From NCBI RefSeq assembly GCF_026151345.1, contig NZ_JAMQPR010000001.1, positions 2,738,676-2,802,675 on the forward strand: a DNA stretch of 64,000 nucleotides. Direction: 5' to 3'. Under the pieces are notes generated by a model, which saw nothing but the letters and a program-made list of their open reading frames with translations, was not told the origin of the DNA and ran no database searches. Numbering within the stretch: position 1 is the first letter of the stretch; each line of letters opens with the position of its first letter. Source of the stretch: Leptospira paudalimensis. GTDB lineage: Bacteria > Spirochaetota > Leptospiria > Leptospirales > Leptospiraceae. Of this stretch, positions 9,734 through 18,629 are shown piece by piece. The position numbers were made by a program, and so were the translations under genes.

Positions 9734-10645
9734 TTATAATCCAGCTTTTGCGTTTTTAGCGATGTTTAAGTAATGTCCTTGCACATCATAGTAGTTTTGT
9801 CCACTCCATGCTAAGTTAGTTGCTTGCAGGTGGTCAATTCCAGTTGCAAACCAATAAGAAGAAGGTGTTCCTTTCCAAGTTCCCCATTTTTGAGAATTCA
9901 ATGGAACCACTCCGTCATTTGCTCCACCTAAACCGTAGAACAATCCACCTGCCCAAGTGATTGGATGAGTGAGTGCCATGATTGGGTGTTGGATGAGGTC
10001 TGCCCATGCCATTTGGCTTCCGTAAGAATAGTATTTAATTCCAGAATTGTTAGGTGAATTTGCGTTGAATGTTTTTACATAACTCACAGTAAGAGATTTT
10101 CCCATTGCGATCGCATCTTGAGGACGACCGTCACGGTACACCAGTTTTGCAAGTAAACCAAGTGCAGAATTTGCAAAAGGTTGTAACCAACTTGGAATCG
10201 CTGCAAGAACGATGTCAGCCATCGGTGCCCCTTGGTGAAGGGAGTTAATTGTGGTAACAGTTTGTGTTTTTCCAGCAAATCCAAGGTTAGATACCATATA
10301 ACGGATCACAAGTCCACCTTGACTGTGTCCCATCAAATGAACCTTCGAACAACCGTTTGCTGTCATCCAAGTCGAAACAGCAGATTGGATTTGGCTTGCA
10401 CGAACAGGAATGGAATTTGTCGCAGAACTTCCAGGTGTTGTGACTTTCGCACCTTGGCTACGGAGGTAACCATCAAGGCCTCCCCAATACTTAACGAGAC
10501 CACCAGCGAGTCCTTGTGTGTCGTCAAATCCTAAAATCCCGTGAACAAGTGCGATGCATTGGCCATCCAAAGGACCAGCAAACAGACCTGATGTGGGGAA
10601 GGAGAGAAGGGTTGCTAAAAACCCGATTACGATTTTCTTTTTCAT
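9734..10645 (-). CDS. Secreted triacylglycerol lipase, family I-like, copy 1
   Basis: A 303-residue lipase with a Sec signal peptide (MKKKIVIGFLATLLSFPTSG, cleavage after about 23). The oxyanion region is ALVHGILGFDD. The nucleophile is in GHSQGG, the acid is the Asp in NDGVVPLNSQKWG, and the His is in DHLQATN. These match foldase-dependent family I.1/I.2 lipases of Pseudomonas and Burkholderia, which hydrolyse long-chain triacylglycerols outside the cell. It lacks the Asp-rich insertion seen in the neighbouring lipase. The gene has a GGTGA ribosome binding site and is followed by a foldase gene. Confidence 0.88.
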   Translation of the reverse strand: MKKKIVIGFLATLLSFPTSGLFAGPLDGQCIALVHGILGFDDTQGLAGGLVKYWGGLDGYLRSQGAKVTTPGSSATNSIPVRASQIQSAVSTWMTANGCSKVHLMGHSQGGLVIRYMVSNLGFAGKTQTVTTINSLHQGAPMADIVLAAIPSWLQPFANSALGLLAKLVYRDGRPQDAIAMGKSLTVSYVKTFNANSPNNSGIKYYSYGSQMAWADLIQHPIMALTHPITWAGGLFYGLGGANDGVVPLNSQKWGTWKGTPSSYWFATGIDHLQATNLAWSGQNYYDVQGHYLNIAKNAKAGL

Positions 10646-10692
10646 ATTTCACCTGAACTTTCTATGTTTTTGGCTAAATTAACCCATACCAA

Positions 10693-10717
10693 TGCCATAA
10701 GTCAATACTTTATGGCA
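10693..10717. promoter_or_regulatory. Inverted repeat overlapping the lipase 1 promoter
   Basis: TGCCATAA and TTATGGCA form perfect eight-base arms around a nine-base centre. A -35-like TTGACT on the minus strand (10700-10705) lies inside it, with a GTTAAT -10 candidate 16 bases on. A binding protein here would block or recruit polymerase for the lipase. The regulator is unknown. Confidence 0.5.
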
Positions 10718-10758
10718 CAAATATGGCAAATGTTTCGGAACAGTGTTCCTAAAAGGTC

Positions 10759-11796
10759 CTAATTCACACCATAGGTGCGTTCGTCTGAGGCGCGGTAATA
10801 CCCACTTGCTTCCTCATTTTTGATAATGTCAGCCTCTTCCCCGAAGAGTTGTTTCCTAAGTGCATCCAACTGTTTTTCATCTTCTGCCGTCATTCCGCCT
10901 TTTTTAGTAGAAAGTTGACTTCGTTTTTCGGCATACTTCTGTTGGTTTTGCCAGTTTTTTTCCCTTTCTTCTTCTAGAGCGTCCCAACGGTTAAGAGCGG
11001 CTTGGTCCATTCCCATCGTTTGGCGGATTTCGCGGAGAGCCGATTTTCTCTCGCCATAGGACATCACCTTTAGGTCTTTTTGGACAGAAACCATAAAACC
11101 TTCTGTGAGTTGTTGGCGTTTGTTTTCCATGAGACGTGGGTATTCTTTGCCAAACTGTTCTTTAAGGGTTTGTGCATAATTGCTGAGTTTGGCATCCAAA
11201 TTCCCTGCAGGGCTTTCTTTGATGCGTTTGAGTGTGTCTCCTATCACCGTCATCTTTTTTTCCATCGCCCAGATCTGATCGGCTTTGTCCCCAAAGAGAC
11301 GATACCTTTCCTTCCACATCATAGCCCGGCGTGCGTCATCGGACATGAGCCCCACCTTACTCATGTTTGATTCCCTGAATCGATTGTAATTATAAAGACT
11401 CTCCGACATACGAAGTAGTTCCAATGCTTTGTTAGGGAAAGCGTAACCCAAAATTTGATTGAGAACTTTCACCCAATCATTTGGATACAATTTCGGAAGG
11501 TCTTTCATCAACTCTTCTATCATGGCAATTTGGGCGGCAGGGTTATCGATATTTTTGCCATACTTCTCTTGGAGGATCCTTGCGATTTCTTCAATCGAAT
11601 ACTCCATGAGTTTATGATCCGCATAGTCTTCTGGTAAATTGGGAAGTTCGATGGATTCGGCGACTTTTCCTTCACTCAGGATTTTTTCAAAGTCCTTTTG
11701 GTTTTTGTCCTTTCCTGGACGTAAAATCAAAATACCGATAAAGAGAAGGATGAGAGAAGTGAGGACTGTGTATAAAATTTTTTTGTTTTGAAACAT
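10759..11796 (-). CDS. Lipase-specific foldase (LifO-like lipase chaperone), copy 2
   Basis: A 345-residue protein with one N-terminal transmembrane anchor (ILYTVLTSLILLFIGILIL) and a long periplasmic helical domain. It carries Lif-type signatures: ILGYAFPNKALELLRMSESLY, RYRLFGDKADQIWAMEKKM, and a C-terminal LDALRKQLFGEEADII that matches the same region of the copy at 8588-9610. It is placed directly after the 11887-12999 lipase on the same strand. The pairing lipase then foldase is the usual order for lipA-lipB/lif operons. I infer that it folds the upstream lipase; cross-activity with the other lipase is possible. Confidence 0.72.
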   Translation of the reverse strand: MFQNKKILYTVLTSLILLFIGILILRPGKDKNQKDFEKILSEGKVAESIELPNLPEDYADHKLMEYSIEEIARILQEKYGKNIDNPAAQIAMIEELMKDLPKLYPNDWVKVLNQILGYAFPNKALELLRMSESLYNYNRFRESNMSKVGLMSDDARRAMMWKERYRLFGDKADQIWAMEKKMTVIGDTLKRIKESPAGNLDAKLSNYAQTLKEQFGKEYPRLMENKRQQLTEGFMVSVQKDLKVMSYGERKSALREIRQTMGMDQAALNRWDALEEEREKNWQNQQKYAEKRSQLSTKKGGMTAEDEKQLDALRKQLFGEEADIIKNEEASGYYRASDERTYGVN

Positions 11797-11841
11797 ACTC
11801 TAAATGAAGGAATGGAATTTGAAATTTGATTTGTTGGGACA

Positions 11842-11878
11842 AAAAGGAAATTGGCAGTAAGTTTGTTCTTACTGCCAA
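11842..11878 (-). terminator. Rho-independent terminator between lipase 2 and its foldase gene
   Basis: TTGGCAGTAAG pairs perfectly with CTTACTGCCAA (11 bases) around a six-base loop, followed on the minus strand by TTTCCTTTTT. It starts 8 bases after the lipase stop codon. It mirrors the terminator after lipase 1 in position but not in sequence. Confidence 0.8.
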
Positions 11879-11886
11879 AGAGGTTG

Positions 11887-12999
11887 TTAACCGCCTTTAG
11901 AGACGATGAATTCTAAAATAGAAGCATAAAATTCTTCTTCATCAAATGTATCTGGTGGAACACCAACCACATCTAAATGGTCTTGGCTCACCACAGAAGA
12001 CTTAGAAGTCATTTGTGCAGAAGTTGGAGCATTTAAGTTACTTACATAACCGAGGCTTGTATTCACTGTGATCGAGTCGAAACAAAGTGCACATTCGTTG
12101 TATTGCAAACGATCACCCATTTGTTGTGAATTGATCCCAACAAGTCCGTCGTCGTCATTGTTACCACGAGTGCCATCACCTTTTCCAGCTGCACCATCAT
12201 TATCACAATCATCTACACAGTATCCATCGCCATCAATGTTGTAAAATCCTTCTTTGAGAAGGTACAACGCTGGGTTTGTGTTGAGACTATCTTGTGCTGT
12301 GATGATCGATCCCCAATAAGCTGCATTGCTTGTATTCACATTATAATTCGTGTTAAATGCTTTCATTCCAGTGGTGATCCCATCGGTAGAGGAATAGTCA
12401 TTATAAACCAATTGTTTTGCTGCAGCAACTCCATCATTTCCAGAACCGTAAATCGTATTTCCGAATAATTTAGCAAGTGCATCGATAACTGATGTCACAC
12501 CTGGGCCTAAATCAAGAATGTACTTTGCAGTAGGAGATCCTCTATGCGGACTTGATACGGAGATAAGAGCATGGACAACTTGTCTTCCATAACGTGCTCT
12601 TAATACAGCAGCTGCTTTTCTTGCATCTATTCCACCTTGTGAGTGACCAATGATATTCACTTTGGTTGCTCCCGTGGAGGTCATATAGTTTTGAATGCGA
12701 TCTGCTAGTTGTGTACCTCTAACTTCCGAAGATTGGAAGGGAGCCACACTTGCTGCTAACGCTTTTTGACTTGAGCTTATGCTACCGTTACACGATGTTT
12801 CCAAAAACTCGTCACATGGATCACCCACGAAAGTACCGTAGTCGTTACCAAAGTAGTAGTATCCGAGTAAGTTGTCGAAGCCAGACAATCCATGTGCGAA
12901 CACAACTGGATATACCGTTTTTCTTGCGCCTGCATGTACCCCTGTTGTGAACAACAAAAGAGCGAGGAGGCAAACAAGATTTTTCTTTTTAGAGTTCAT
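11887..12999 (-). CDS. Secreted triacylglycerol lipase, family I.1-like, copy 2
   Basis: A 370-residue lipase with a Sec signal peptide (LVCLLALLLFTTGVHAGA). It has PVVFAHGLSGFDN (oxyanion), GHSQGG (nucleophile Ser), DDGLVGINSQQMG (acid) and DHLDVVG (catalytic His). The last two are near copies of the same motifs in Pseudomonas aeruginosa LipA. An Asp-rich stretch before the acid (DGDGYCVDDCDNDGAAGKGD) resembles calcium-binding loops and contains cysteines that could form a disulfide. The gene starts after an AGGTGA site. A TTGACT box lies 48 bases upstream of the start. The foldase gene follows after a terminator hairpin. Confidence 0.88.
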   Translation of the reverse strand: MNSKKKNLVCLLALLLFTTGVHAGARKTVYPVVFAHGLSGFDNLLGYYYFGNDYGTFVGDPCDEFLETSCNGSISSSQKALAASVAPFQSSEVRGTQLADRIQNYMTSTGATKVNIIGHSQGGIDARKAAAVLRARYGRQVVHALISVSSPHRGSPTAKYILDLGPGVTSVIDALAKLFGNTIYGSGNDGVAAAKQLVYNDYSSTDGITTGMKAFNTNYNVNTSNAAYWGSIITAQDSLNTNPALYLLKEGFYNIDGDGYCVDDCDNDGAAGKGDGTRGNNDDDGLVGINSQQMGDRLQYNECALCFDSITVNTSLGYVSNLNAPTSAQMTSKSSVVSQDHLDVVGVPPDTFDEEEFYASILEFIVSKGG

Positions 13000-13022
13000 A
13001 AATCACCTCTGAACAATCTACA

Positions 13023-13052
13023 GATGTATTCCAGTTGTAGGAAAAAAGTCAA
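13023..13052 (-). promoter_or_regulatory. Candidate sigma-70-type promoter for lipase 2
   Basis: A TTGACT -35 box (13047-13052) is followed 17-18 bases later by ATACAT/TACATC. An AT-rich stretch upstream contains GTCAT and ATGAC arms. Lipase 1 has the same TTGACT box. Confidence 0.4.
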
Positions 13053-13220
13053 GTTAATTGTGTTAAATTTGGGTCATTTTATTATTTTATGACATATTAA
13101 GTACTTATACTATCATTTTTGACAGATTTAGGACACATTCACGGGAAATGCCTGGAGGGAATCCCCAAGTTTGTTGGAATGGATGGATTCGATCCGTCTA
13201 TGTCGAATGAGAGAACGAAC

Positions 13221-14090
13221 ATGAAAACTTTTACGTACACTGATCGTTTCCAACACGTAGTGAAACTATGCATCCTTTTTGGTCTCAGTTTTTTCCAATG
13301 CCAAAAACAAAATGATAAGGAGACCTTAAATCTGTTAGCTGGCACAGCGTTAGCCTACCAAGCTTCCACATCAATCATCTGCACAAGCGAACAATTGAAT
13401 AAAACGCAAAATGGAAGGATTTTCCAAACTAGTTTTGAATCCACAAGTGAGTTCTCAAATTTTTATAGTGTTCCTTCTCCCTACCAATCAGTGGCAACCC
13501 ATGGACAAAGTACGGAACAAAAAAGAACCGGAACCTATTCACACAAAGCAAACATTTCAGGACTTGGACCCACTTGTTTTTATCCGCAAAATTGTAACCA
13601 TAGAGGTTACCCCACGATCCAACTAAACAAACTAGCGTCAGGTGGATTTAAAACTCCAGTTTTAATTGAATTGTATGTCTATTTAGATATGGATTTAACG
13701 AGTAACCAAGATTGGTTTAGTTTTGCCACGTATTCGGCAGATCCTACTGATTTATGGCGGAGGGTGGTTCTTGTGAATATTGATGCGAGTGATTATGTAT
13801 ACCTCATGCATGTTCCAGTGCATAACCAAAATGTGCATACATACCAAGTCACAAATCTAAGTTTTCCAAGAAGGCAATGGAAAAAACTAACAACTTGTTT
13901 GGATTTTTCTCCACAAGGTGGAATGGCAAAGGTATGGGTGGACACAACCTTAGTATCAACTGCAAATGTTTCGGGGGGATGTGGAGTATTGGAACAAGCA
14001 CATTTTGGATTGTATGCCTCTCCTACTTTAAGTTCTGGCTCTATTTATAATGATGATTTACGCATCCAAGAAGTGAGTGTTTGCCCTTAA
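13221..14090 (+). CDS. Exported lipoprotein with a lectin-like beta domain
   Basis: I place the start at the ATG at 13221, since the longer frame from 13119 puts a non-signal-like segment before it. The protein (about 289 residues) opens with MKTFTYTDRFQHVVKLC and a hydrophobic stretch ending FFQC, a spirochaetal lipobox. The rest is beta-rich, with a pattern like a concanavalin/laminin G jelly roll (GRIFQTSFES near the start, FPRRQWKKLTTCLDF and GMAKVWVDTTLVS towards the end). Cysteines sit in GPTCFYPQNCN and SGGCG. I do not recognise a named family. It is probably outer-membrane anchored, with a carbohydrate or polymer-binding role as speculation. Confidence 0.6.
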   Translation: MKTFTYTDRFQHVVKLCILFGLSFFQCQKQNDKETLNLLAGTALAYQASTSIICTSEQLNKTQNGRIFQTSFESTSEFSNFYSVPSPYQSVATHGQSTEQKRTGTYSHKANISGLGPTCFYPQNCNHRGYPTIQLNKLASGGFKTPVLIELYVYLDMDLTSNQDWFSFATYSADPTDLWRRVVLVNIDASDYVYLMHVPVHNQNVHTYQVTNLSFPRRQWKKLTTCLDFSPQGGMAKVWVDTTLVSTANVSGGCGVLEQAHFGLYASPTLSSGSIYNDDLRIQEVSVCP

Positions 14091-14148
14091 ACTGATAATT
14101 TCTGAAAACAAATCTTCCATTGTCTCATAGACAAAAGATAGAATTGGT

Positions 14149-15516
14149 TTATAAACCTAGTTCTTGCAAATGTTTGATGGGAGAAAGTTGGATGGAAGGA
14201 AACATACCTTCCACTTCTTTCCAATTGCCATGAGGGATATAAATATGACTGATCCCAATTCCAGCGAGTTCTTTGATGCGCAAACTGATTTGGCCAACAC
14301 TTCTCACTTCACCTGAGAGTCCTACTTCCCCTAAATAACCTGTTTCTCGTGAGATTGGTTTGTCTCGGAATGAAGAAACAATCGAAGCTGTGATCGCAAG
14401 GTCTAAACTTGGTTCGTCAACACTGAGCCCACCTGCCAAATTACTAAAGATATCTGACTCTGAAAGTGGAAGTCCCAAATACTTTTCAATTACCGCAGAA
14501 AGTAAAATCACTCGGCGGTTATCCAGCCCTTCTGCCATACGCCTCGCTTGGCCAAACGCTGATTTGGTGACAAGTGCTTGTACTTCGACACTGATGGCTC
14601 GGGATCCTTCCATCACAGAAGATAAAACACTTCCTGACCTTTCTTCTGTTTCAGGTGAGATGAATAATCGGTGACGGTCGAGGACTTGTTTGAGCCCACC
14701 TAACACCATTTCAAAAATCGCAGTGTCCCCCACTGCTCCAAATCGATTTTTGACAGCCCTTAAAATTCGATAATAATTAAATCGGTCACCTTCAAAGTAC
14801 AAGACAGTATCCACCAAATGTTCTAAAACTTTTGGACCCGCAATTTGGCCTTCTTTTGTAATATGACCAATGAGAAAAATGGGAACTGAAGTACGTTTGG
14901 CGGTTTCTAAAAAAACTTGGGAAGACTCACGGAGTTGTGTAATGGTTCCTGCTTGGTTCACAAGACTTTCTTTTAAAATAGTTTGGATGGAATCGATAAA
15001 AACAACTTTTGGTTGTAAATCCGTAATCATCTGCGAAATGTTCTCTGCATACACTTCCGATGAGAGAAGGATATTTTTAGAATCTACTCCCATCCGTTTG
15101 GCACGAAGACCAATTTGTGATGCTGATTCTTCTCCCGAGATGTACAAAACTGTGCCTTGGTTTGCAATGTTTTTCGCAATCTCCAATACTAGCGTAGACT
15201 TACCCACACCCGGCTCACCACCAACTAAAACCAAACTACCTGGAACAATCCCACCACCTAGCACCAAATCAAGTTCACTAAAACCAGTGAGAGTCCTTGT
15301 GTGGACATCACTTACAATCGAACCTATAGACTTTGGTTCTGTGTATTTTCTGTCTCTTGGTTTTGTGAGATTGGGAGAATCAAACCTTCCTTGGGAAGTG
15401 TTCGTCATTTCCTCGATTTGGTTCCATTCACCACAGGATGGACATTTGCCTGCCCACCTGCTAAATGTATCTCCGCAAGCCTTACATTGGTATTGTGGGA
15501 GTTGTTTTTTTGCCAT
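14149..15516 (-). CDS. radA: DNA repair protein RadA
   Basis: A 455-residue protein of normal RadA length. It has the N-terminal C4 zinc finger (CKACGDTFSRWAGKCPSCG), a Walker A box (GGEPGVGKSTL), Walker B (VVFIDSIQT), the RadA-specific KNRFG motif (RAVKNRFGAVGD) and a C-terminal Lon-protease-like domain without the catalytic dyad. RadA is a hexameric DnaB-like helicase that promotes branch migration during recombination. The start codon overlaps the stop of the upstream RNase D gene by one base, so the two are cotranscribed. Confidence 0.95.
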   Translation of the reverse strand: MAKKQLPQYQCKACGDTFSRWAGKCPSCGEWNQIEEMTNTSQGRFDSPNLTKPRDRKYTEPKSIGSIVSDVHTRTLTGFSELDLVLGGGIVPGSLVLVGGEPGVGKSTLVLEIAKNIANQGTVLYISGEESASQIGLRAKRMGVDSKNILLSSEVYAENISQMITDLQPKVVFIDSIQTILKESLVNQAGTITQLRESSQVFLETAKRTSVPIFLIGHITKEGQIAGPKVLEHLVDTVLYFEGDRFNYYRILRAVKNRFGAVGDTAIFEMVLGGLKQVLDRHRLFISPETEERSGSVLSSVMEGSRAISVEVQALVTKSAFGQARRMAEGLDNRRVILLSAVIEKYLGLPLSESDIFSNLAGGLSVDEPSLDLAITASIVSSFRDKPISRETGYLGEVGLSGEVRSVGQISLRIKELAGIGISHIYIPHGNWKEVEGMFPSIQLSPIKHLQELGL

Positions 15517-16154
15517 CAGTGTTCAAAGAGATTGTACACTTCGAGTAAATCAAGTTCCACTTGTGTTTCTAAAAAACCAAAACATTTTTCTGCAATGGCA
15601 AACCGGTTTTCACGGATCATCATTTCGGTCAAAATAGATTCGAGGGAAATCAAAAACCTGACATCAGTGGAAGCATAGTCTACTTGGTCTTTAGTGAGGA
15701 TTTTTTTCCCCCAATCGGAACTTTGGTTTTTTTTGTCGATGTTTTCTTCAAAAAACTCTCTGATCAGTTCCTTTAACCCGTGTTTATCGGTATAAGTGCG
15801 AGCCAATTTACTTGCGATTTTGGTACAAAATACATTTTGTACTTTGATACCGAGCCTTGCACGAAGGAAAGTCATGTCCATACGAGCAAAATGGAAAATT
15901 TTGGTAATGTCTTTTGATTCGAATAATTTTTGGATATGAGGGGCTTCTTTTTGGCCAGGGAGGATTTGAACTAAAGCGACTTTATTTTTTGAATCGGAAA
16001 TTTGAACGACACAAAGCCTGTCCCTTCTGGGATTGAGCCCCATCATCTCACAATCGACTGCTAACCGGTCATCCTTTTTAAAGGCTTCAAAAAAATCTTC
16101 GTTCAGATCTCCTTGTAAAACGACTGGTTTTATAGTTGAACGTTTTTGGGTCAT
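15516..16154 (-). CDS. Ribonuclease D-like 3'-5' exonuclease
   Basis: A 212-residue DEDDy exonuclease with only the catalytic domain. The Exo I motif is LAVDCEMMGLNPRRDRL, Exo II is IFHFARMDMTFLRARLG and Exo III is YASTDVRFL (Tyr and Asp). The HRDC domains found in E. coli RNase D (about 375 residues) are missing, as in many short RNase D proteins. It should trim structured RNA ends such as tRNA precursors. It is coupled to radA by an ATGA overlap; I know of no functional tie between them. Confidence 0.85.
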   Translation of the reverse strand: MTQKRSTIKPVVLQGDLNEDFFEAFKKDDRLAVDCEMMGLNPRRDRLCVVQISDSKNKVALVQILPGQKEAPHIQKLFESKDITKIFHFARMDMTFLRARLGIKVQNVFCTKIASKLARTYTDKHGLKELIREFFEENIDKKNQSSDWGKKILTKDQVDYASTDVRFLISLESILTEMMIRENRFAIAEKCFGFLETQVELDLLEVYNLFEH

Positions 16155-16208
16155 AATGGCTTACTATGGAAACCACCCTAACAAAATCATCAAATAGATT
16201 TTTCCAAG

Positions 16209-18095
16209 ATGAAAATTCAATATAGAGTTCATAATTCCGTCACCATTTCCAATTTCCTCCCTGTGAAAGCAGGTGTTTTCCAATCCGAATGTAAAAAATT
16301 CGAACTTTTACTCGCAACGACAAAAGACTCAAAACTGGGAACTGTCCTAAGTCCCAAATTGATTTGGCGGGAGAGTACAAGGCCTGAGGTTGGATTTTCT
16401 GTCGACCATCTCGAGTTAGAACTCACTGACCTTCCGACTGGGAATGGATTCAAAATGTTCCAACATGGATACCAGTCCTGGTCCATTGCAAGAAAAGTGG
16501 AAAGTACGGATACAGACAGACCACCATTGTTATCTTTCCTTCATTACTCCCAAGAAAACGTTTATTCCAAAAATGAATCGAAAGTGGGAAAATTTATCTC
16601 AGAATACCTCACTCTTCTTTATAACCAAGAGAACCAAAATGGTGTTTTATATGCACCATTGGAAGCTGGTGAATTTGGAACGAAATTCGAAGTGGTCTTT
16701 GGAAACGAAGGGAATGTAACTTCCGTTAAAGTAGTTTATGATATCCATTGCTTACCGGATTTACGTCCAAACGCAAAACTCAATATTTCTAAAATCAAAG
16801 TTCTGTTTTTTAAAGGATCACCTGAAACTAAGTTATTAAAATACTTCGAAGAACTCGGTAAAAAAGAAGGCCCAACTAATTTACCAAAAAAAGTTCCTAC
16901 GGGATGGTGTTCTTGGTACTACTATTATACCAATATTGACCAAAAAACCATTTTGGACAACTTAACAAAAGTTAGAGAACTCAATTTACCATTTGAGTTT
17001 TTCCAAATCGATGATGGTTACCAAAAAGAAATTGGAGATTGGCTCATACCCAATGAAAAATTTCCAGGTGGTATGAGAATCCTTGCTGACGAAATCAAAC
17101 GAGTTGGACTCAAACCAGGGATCTGGCTTGCTCCATTCCTTGTCAGAAAAAAGTCAGAATTTTTTCGTAAGTACCCGGAAGCCATCCTCAAAGACCAAAA
17201 TGGAAAACCTGTACCCGCATTGTACAATCCACTTTGGGGACGCGGTTACACATACGCACTCGACATCACTCATCCCACTGCGCTTGCCTATATAGAAAAA
17301 GTATTCACTACAATTGTGAAGGAATGGGGTTATCCATACTTGAAACTTGATTTTTTGTATGCTGGACTCCTTCCAGGTGACGTGTACAACAAAACACTTT
17401 CTCCTCAAGCACGTTACCAAAATGCATTAGAACTCATTCGTAAAATTGTGGGGAAAAATACATTCCTATTGGGATGTGGTGCACCAATGTTACCATCCAT
17501 CGGATTTTTTGATGGTATGCGAATTTCTTGTGATGTGGCTCCATTTTGGAATCCAGAGAGAATCCGAATCTTTTTAAAAGATCGAAATGCACTTTGTACA
17601 AAAAAAGCTCTCATAAACGATATCACAAGATCATCCATGCATAGACATTTGTGGCTCAATGATCCAGATTGTTTGCTTGTCCGAAAGAAAAAGAACAAGA
17701 TGAACGAGGCTCAGACAAAACTGATGGCTTCCGTCATGGCAGTGTCAGGTGGTATGTTACTAGTCTCGGATGATTTGACAAAACTAGAAACCGATCGATT
17801 GGACCTCTTAAAAAAAGCCTTCCAATTGAACAGAGAATGCCAAGCATACACTCCTATTCCCATTGGTATCTTTGAAAACGAATTCCCTCTCGCACTTTAT
17901 AACCCAGGCGGATATTTAGGCATTTGGAATCCAACAGAAGAAGAAAAAACAGTCAGGATTAACCTTCCACCAGGAGTCAAAACGAAAGCTCCATTCCTTG
18001 ACTTTTGGACTGGCACTCGTGTGGAATTACAACCTGTGGATGGCGGTTTTGAAACAACTTTACCAGCTTTTGGTTCTGTTGTGGTTTCTGTTTAG
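16209..18095 (+). CDS. GH36-family alpha-galactosidase-like hydrolase
   Basis: A 628-residue enzyme with an N-terminal beta-sandwich (to about 230), a TIM barrel, and a C-terminal beta domain. The barrel opens at TGWCSWYYYYTNIDQ, followed by FFQIDDGYQKEIGDW. The nucleophile is the Asp in YLKLDFLYAG and the acid/base is the Asp in RISCDVAPFW, as in GH36 and clan GH-D. No signal peptide is seen, so it acts in the cytoplasm, on alpha-galactosides or a related sugar. No sugar transporter or other glycosidase lies nearby. Leptospira is not known for living on sugars, so the physiological substrate may be an internal glycan. Confidence 0.8.
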   Translation: MKIQYRVHNSVTISNFLPVKAGVFQSECKKFELLLATTKDSKLGTVLSPKLIWRESTRPEVGFSVDHLELELTDLPTGNGFKMFQHGYQSWSIARKVESTDTDRPPLLSFLHYSQENVYSKNESKVGKFISEYLTLLYNQENQNGVLYAPLEAGEFGTKFEVVFGNEGNVTSVKVVYDIHCLPDLRPNAKLNISKIKVLFFKGSPETKLLKYFEELGKKEGPTNLPKKVPTGWCSWYYYYTNIDQKTILDNLTKVRELNLPFEFFQIDDGYQKEIGDWLIPNEKFPGGMRILADEIKRVGLKPGIWLAPFLVRKKSEFFRKYPEAILKDQNGKPVPALYNPLWGRGYTYALDITHPTALAYIEKVFTTIVKEWGYPYLKLDFLYAGLLPGDVYNKTLSPQARYQNALELIRKIVGKNTFLLGCGAPMLPSIGFFDGMRISCDVAPFWNPERIRIFLKDRNALCTKKALINDITRSSMHRHLWLNDPDCLLVRKKKNKMNEAQTKLMASVMAVSGGMLLVSDDLTKLETDRLDLLKKAFQLNRECQAYTPIPIGIFENEFPLALYNPGGYLGIWNPTEEEKTVRINLPPGVKTKAPFLDFWTGTRVELQPVDGGFETTLPAFGSVVVSV

Positions 18096-18164
18096 GAAAG
18101 AAAATTCATTGACGTGTTTTGGAAACAACTTACAATCTTTGCAATTCGACGTAAGAGGTTTTTT

Positions 18165-18629
18165 ATGCGTTCCATGAAAATTTTCACGTTGTTATCTGCA
18201 ATGGCTTTGTTCGTTTCAGTTAACAATTGTTCTATTTTAGATTCCGCTTCAGGAAGTGTTAGCCGTTTAGGAGTTTCAGTTTCTGATTCTACTTCTGCAC
18301 TTGTAAAATCGATTTCAAAAAGTATTTCTTCTATTTCTGAAAGTGAAAAAGAAAAAGCAATGAACGAATACAAAGAAGATATCATTGCAAGCGTTGCATT
18401 ACAGATTCGCTACGAAAACCAAAAACAAGAATTAGAAAACCAACTCTCTTTGATTGCTAAAAAACATGGTGTAGTTGCATGGAGATCCAATCCATCTACT
18501 TACATTGCGATTGGACAAGGTTTAAAACAAGCAAACCTTTCTCCATCTGAAATGAAATTGGTAACAGAAGACATTTCCAAACAAAATGTAACCGTTGCTA
18601 AACTAGTTTCCAAAGGATACAACCTATAA
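18165..18629 (+). CDS. Small lipoprotein, unknown function
   Basis: I choose the ATG at 18165, preceded by GTAAGAGG, over the earlier one at 18114. The 154-residue product opens MRSMKIFTLLSAMALFVSV and has a lipobox ending NNC. After a Ser-rich linker (SVSDSTSALVKSISKSISS) comes a helical domain with EYKEDIIASVALQIRYENQ and SEMKLVTEDISKQ. I do not recognise a family with certainty. It is followed by a strong hairpin at 18644-18662. It may be a small periplasmic or outer membrane lipoprotein. Confidence 0.7.
   Translation: MRSMKIFTLLSAMALFVSVNNCSILDSASGSVSRLGVSVSDSTSALVKSISKSISSISESEKEKAMNEYKEDIIASVALQIRYENQKQELENQLSLIAKKHGVVAWRSNPSTYIAIGQGLKQANLSPSEMKLVTEDISKQNVTVAKLVSKGYNL

Noticed and set aside
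14870..15637. A 255-residue plus-strand open frame opposite radA and RNase D.
   Set aside because: It is fully antisense to well-conserved genes with intact catalytic motifs, and its own product shows no domain.
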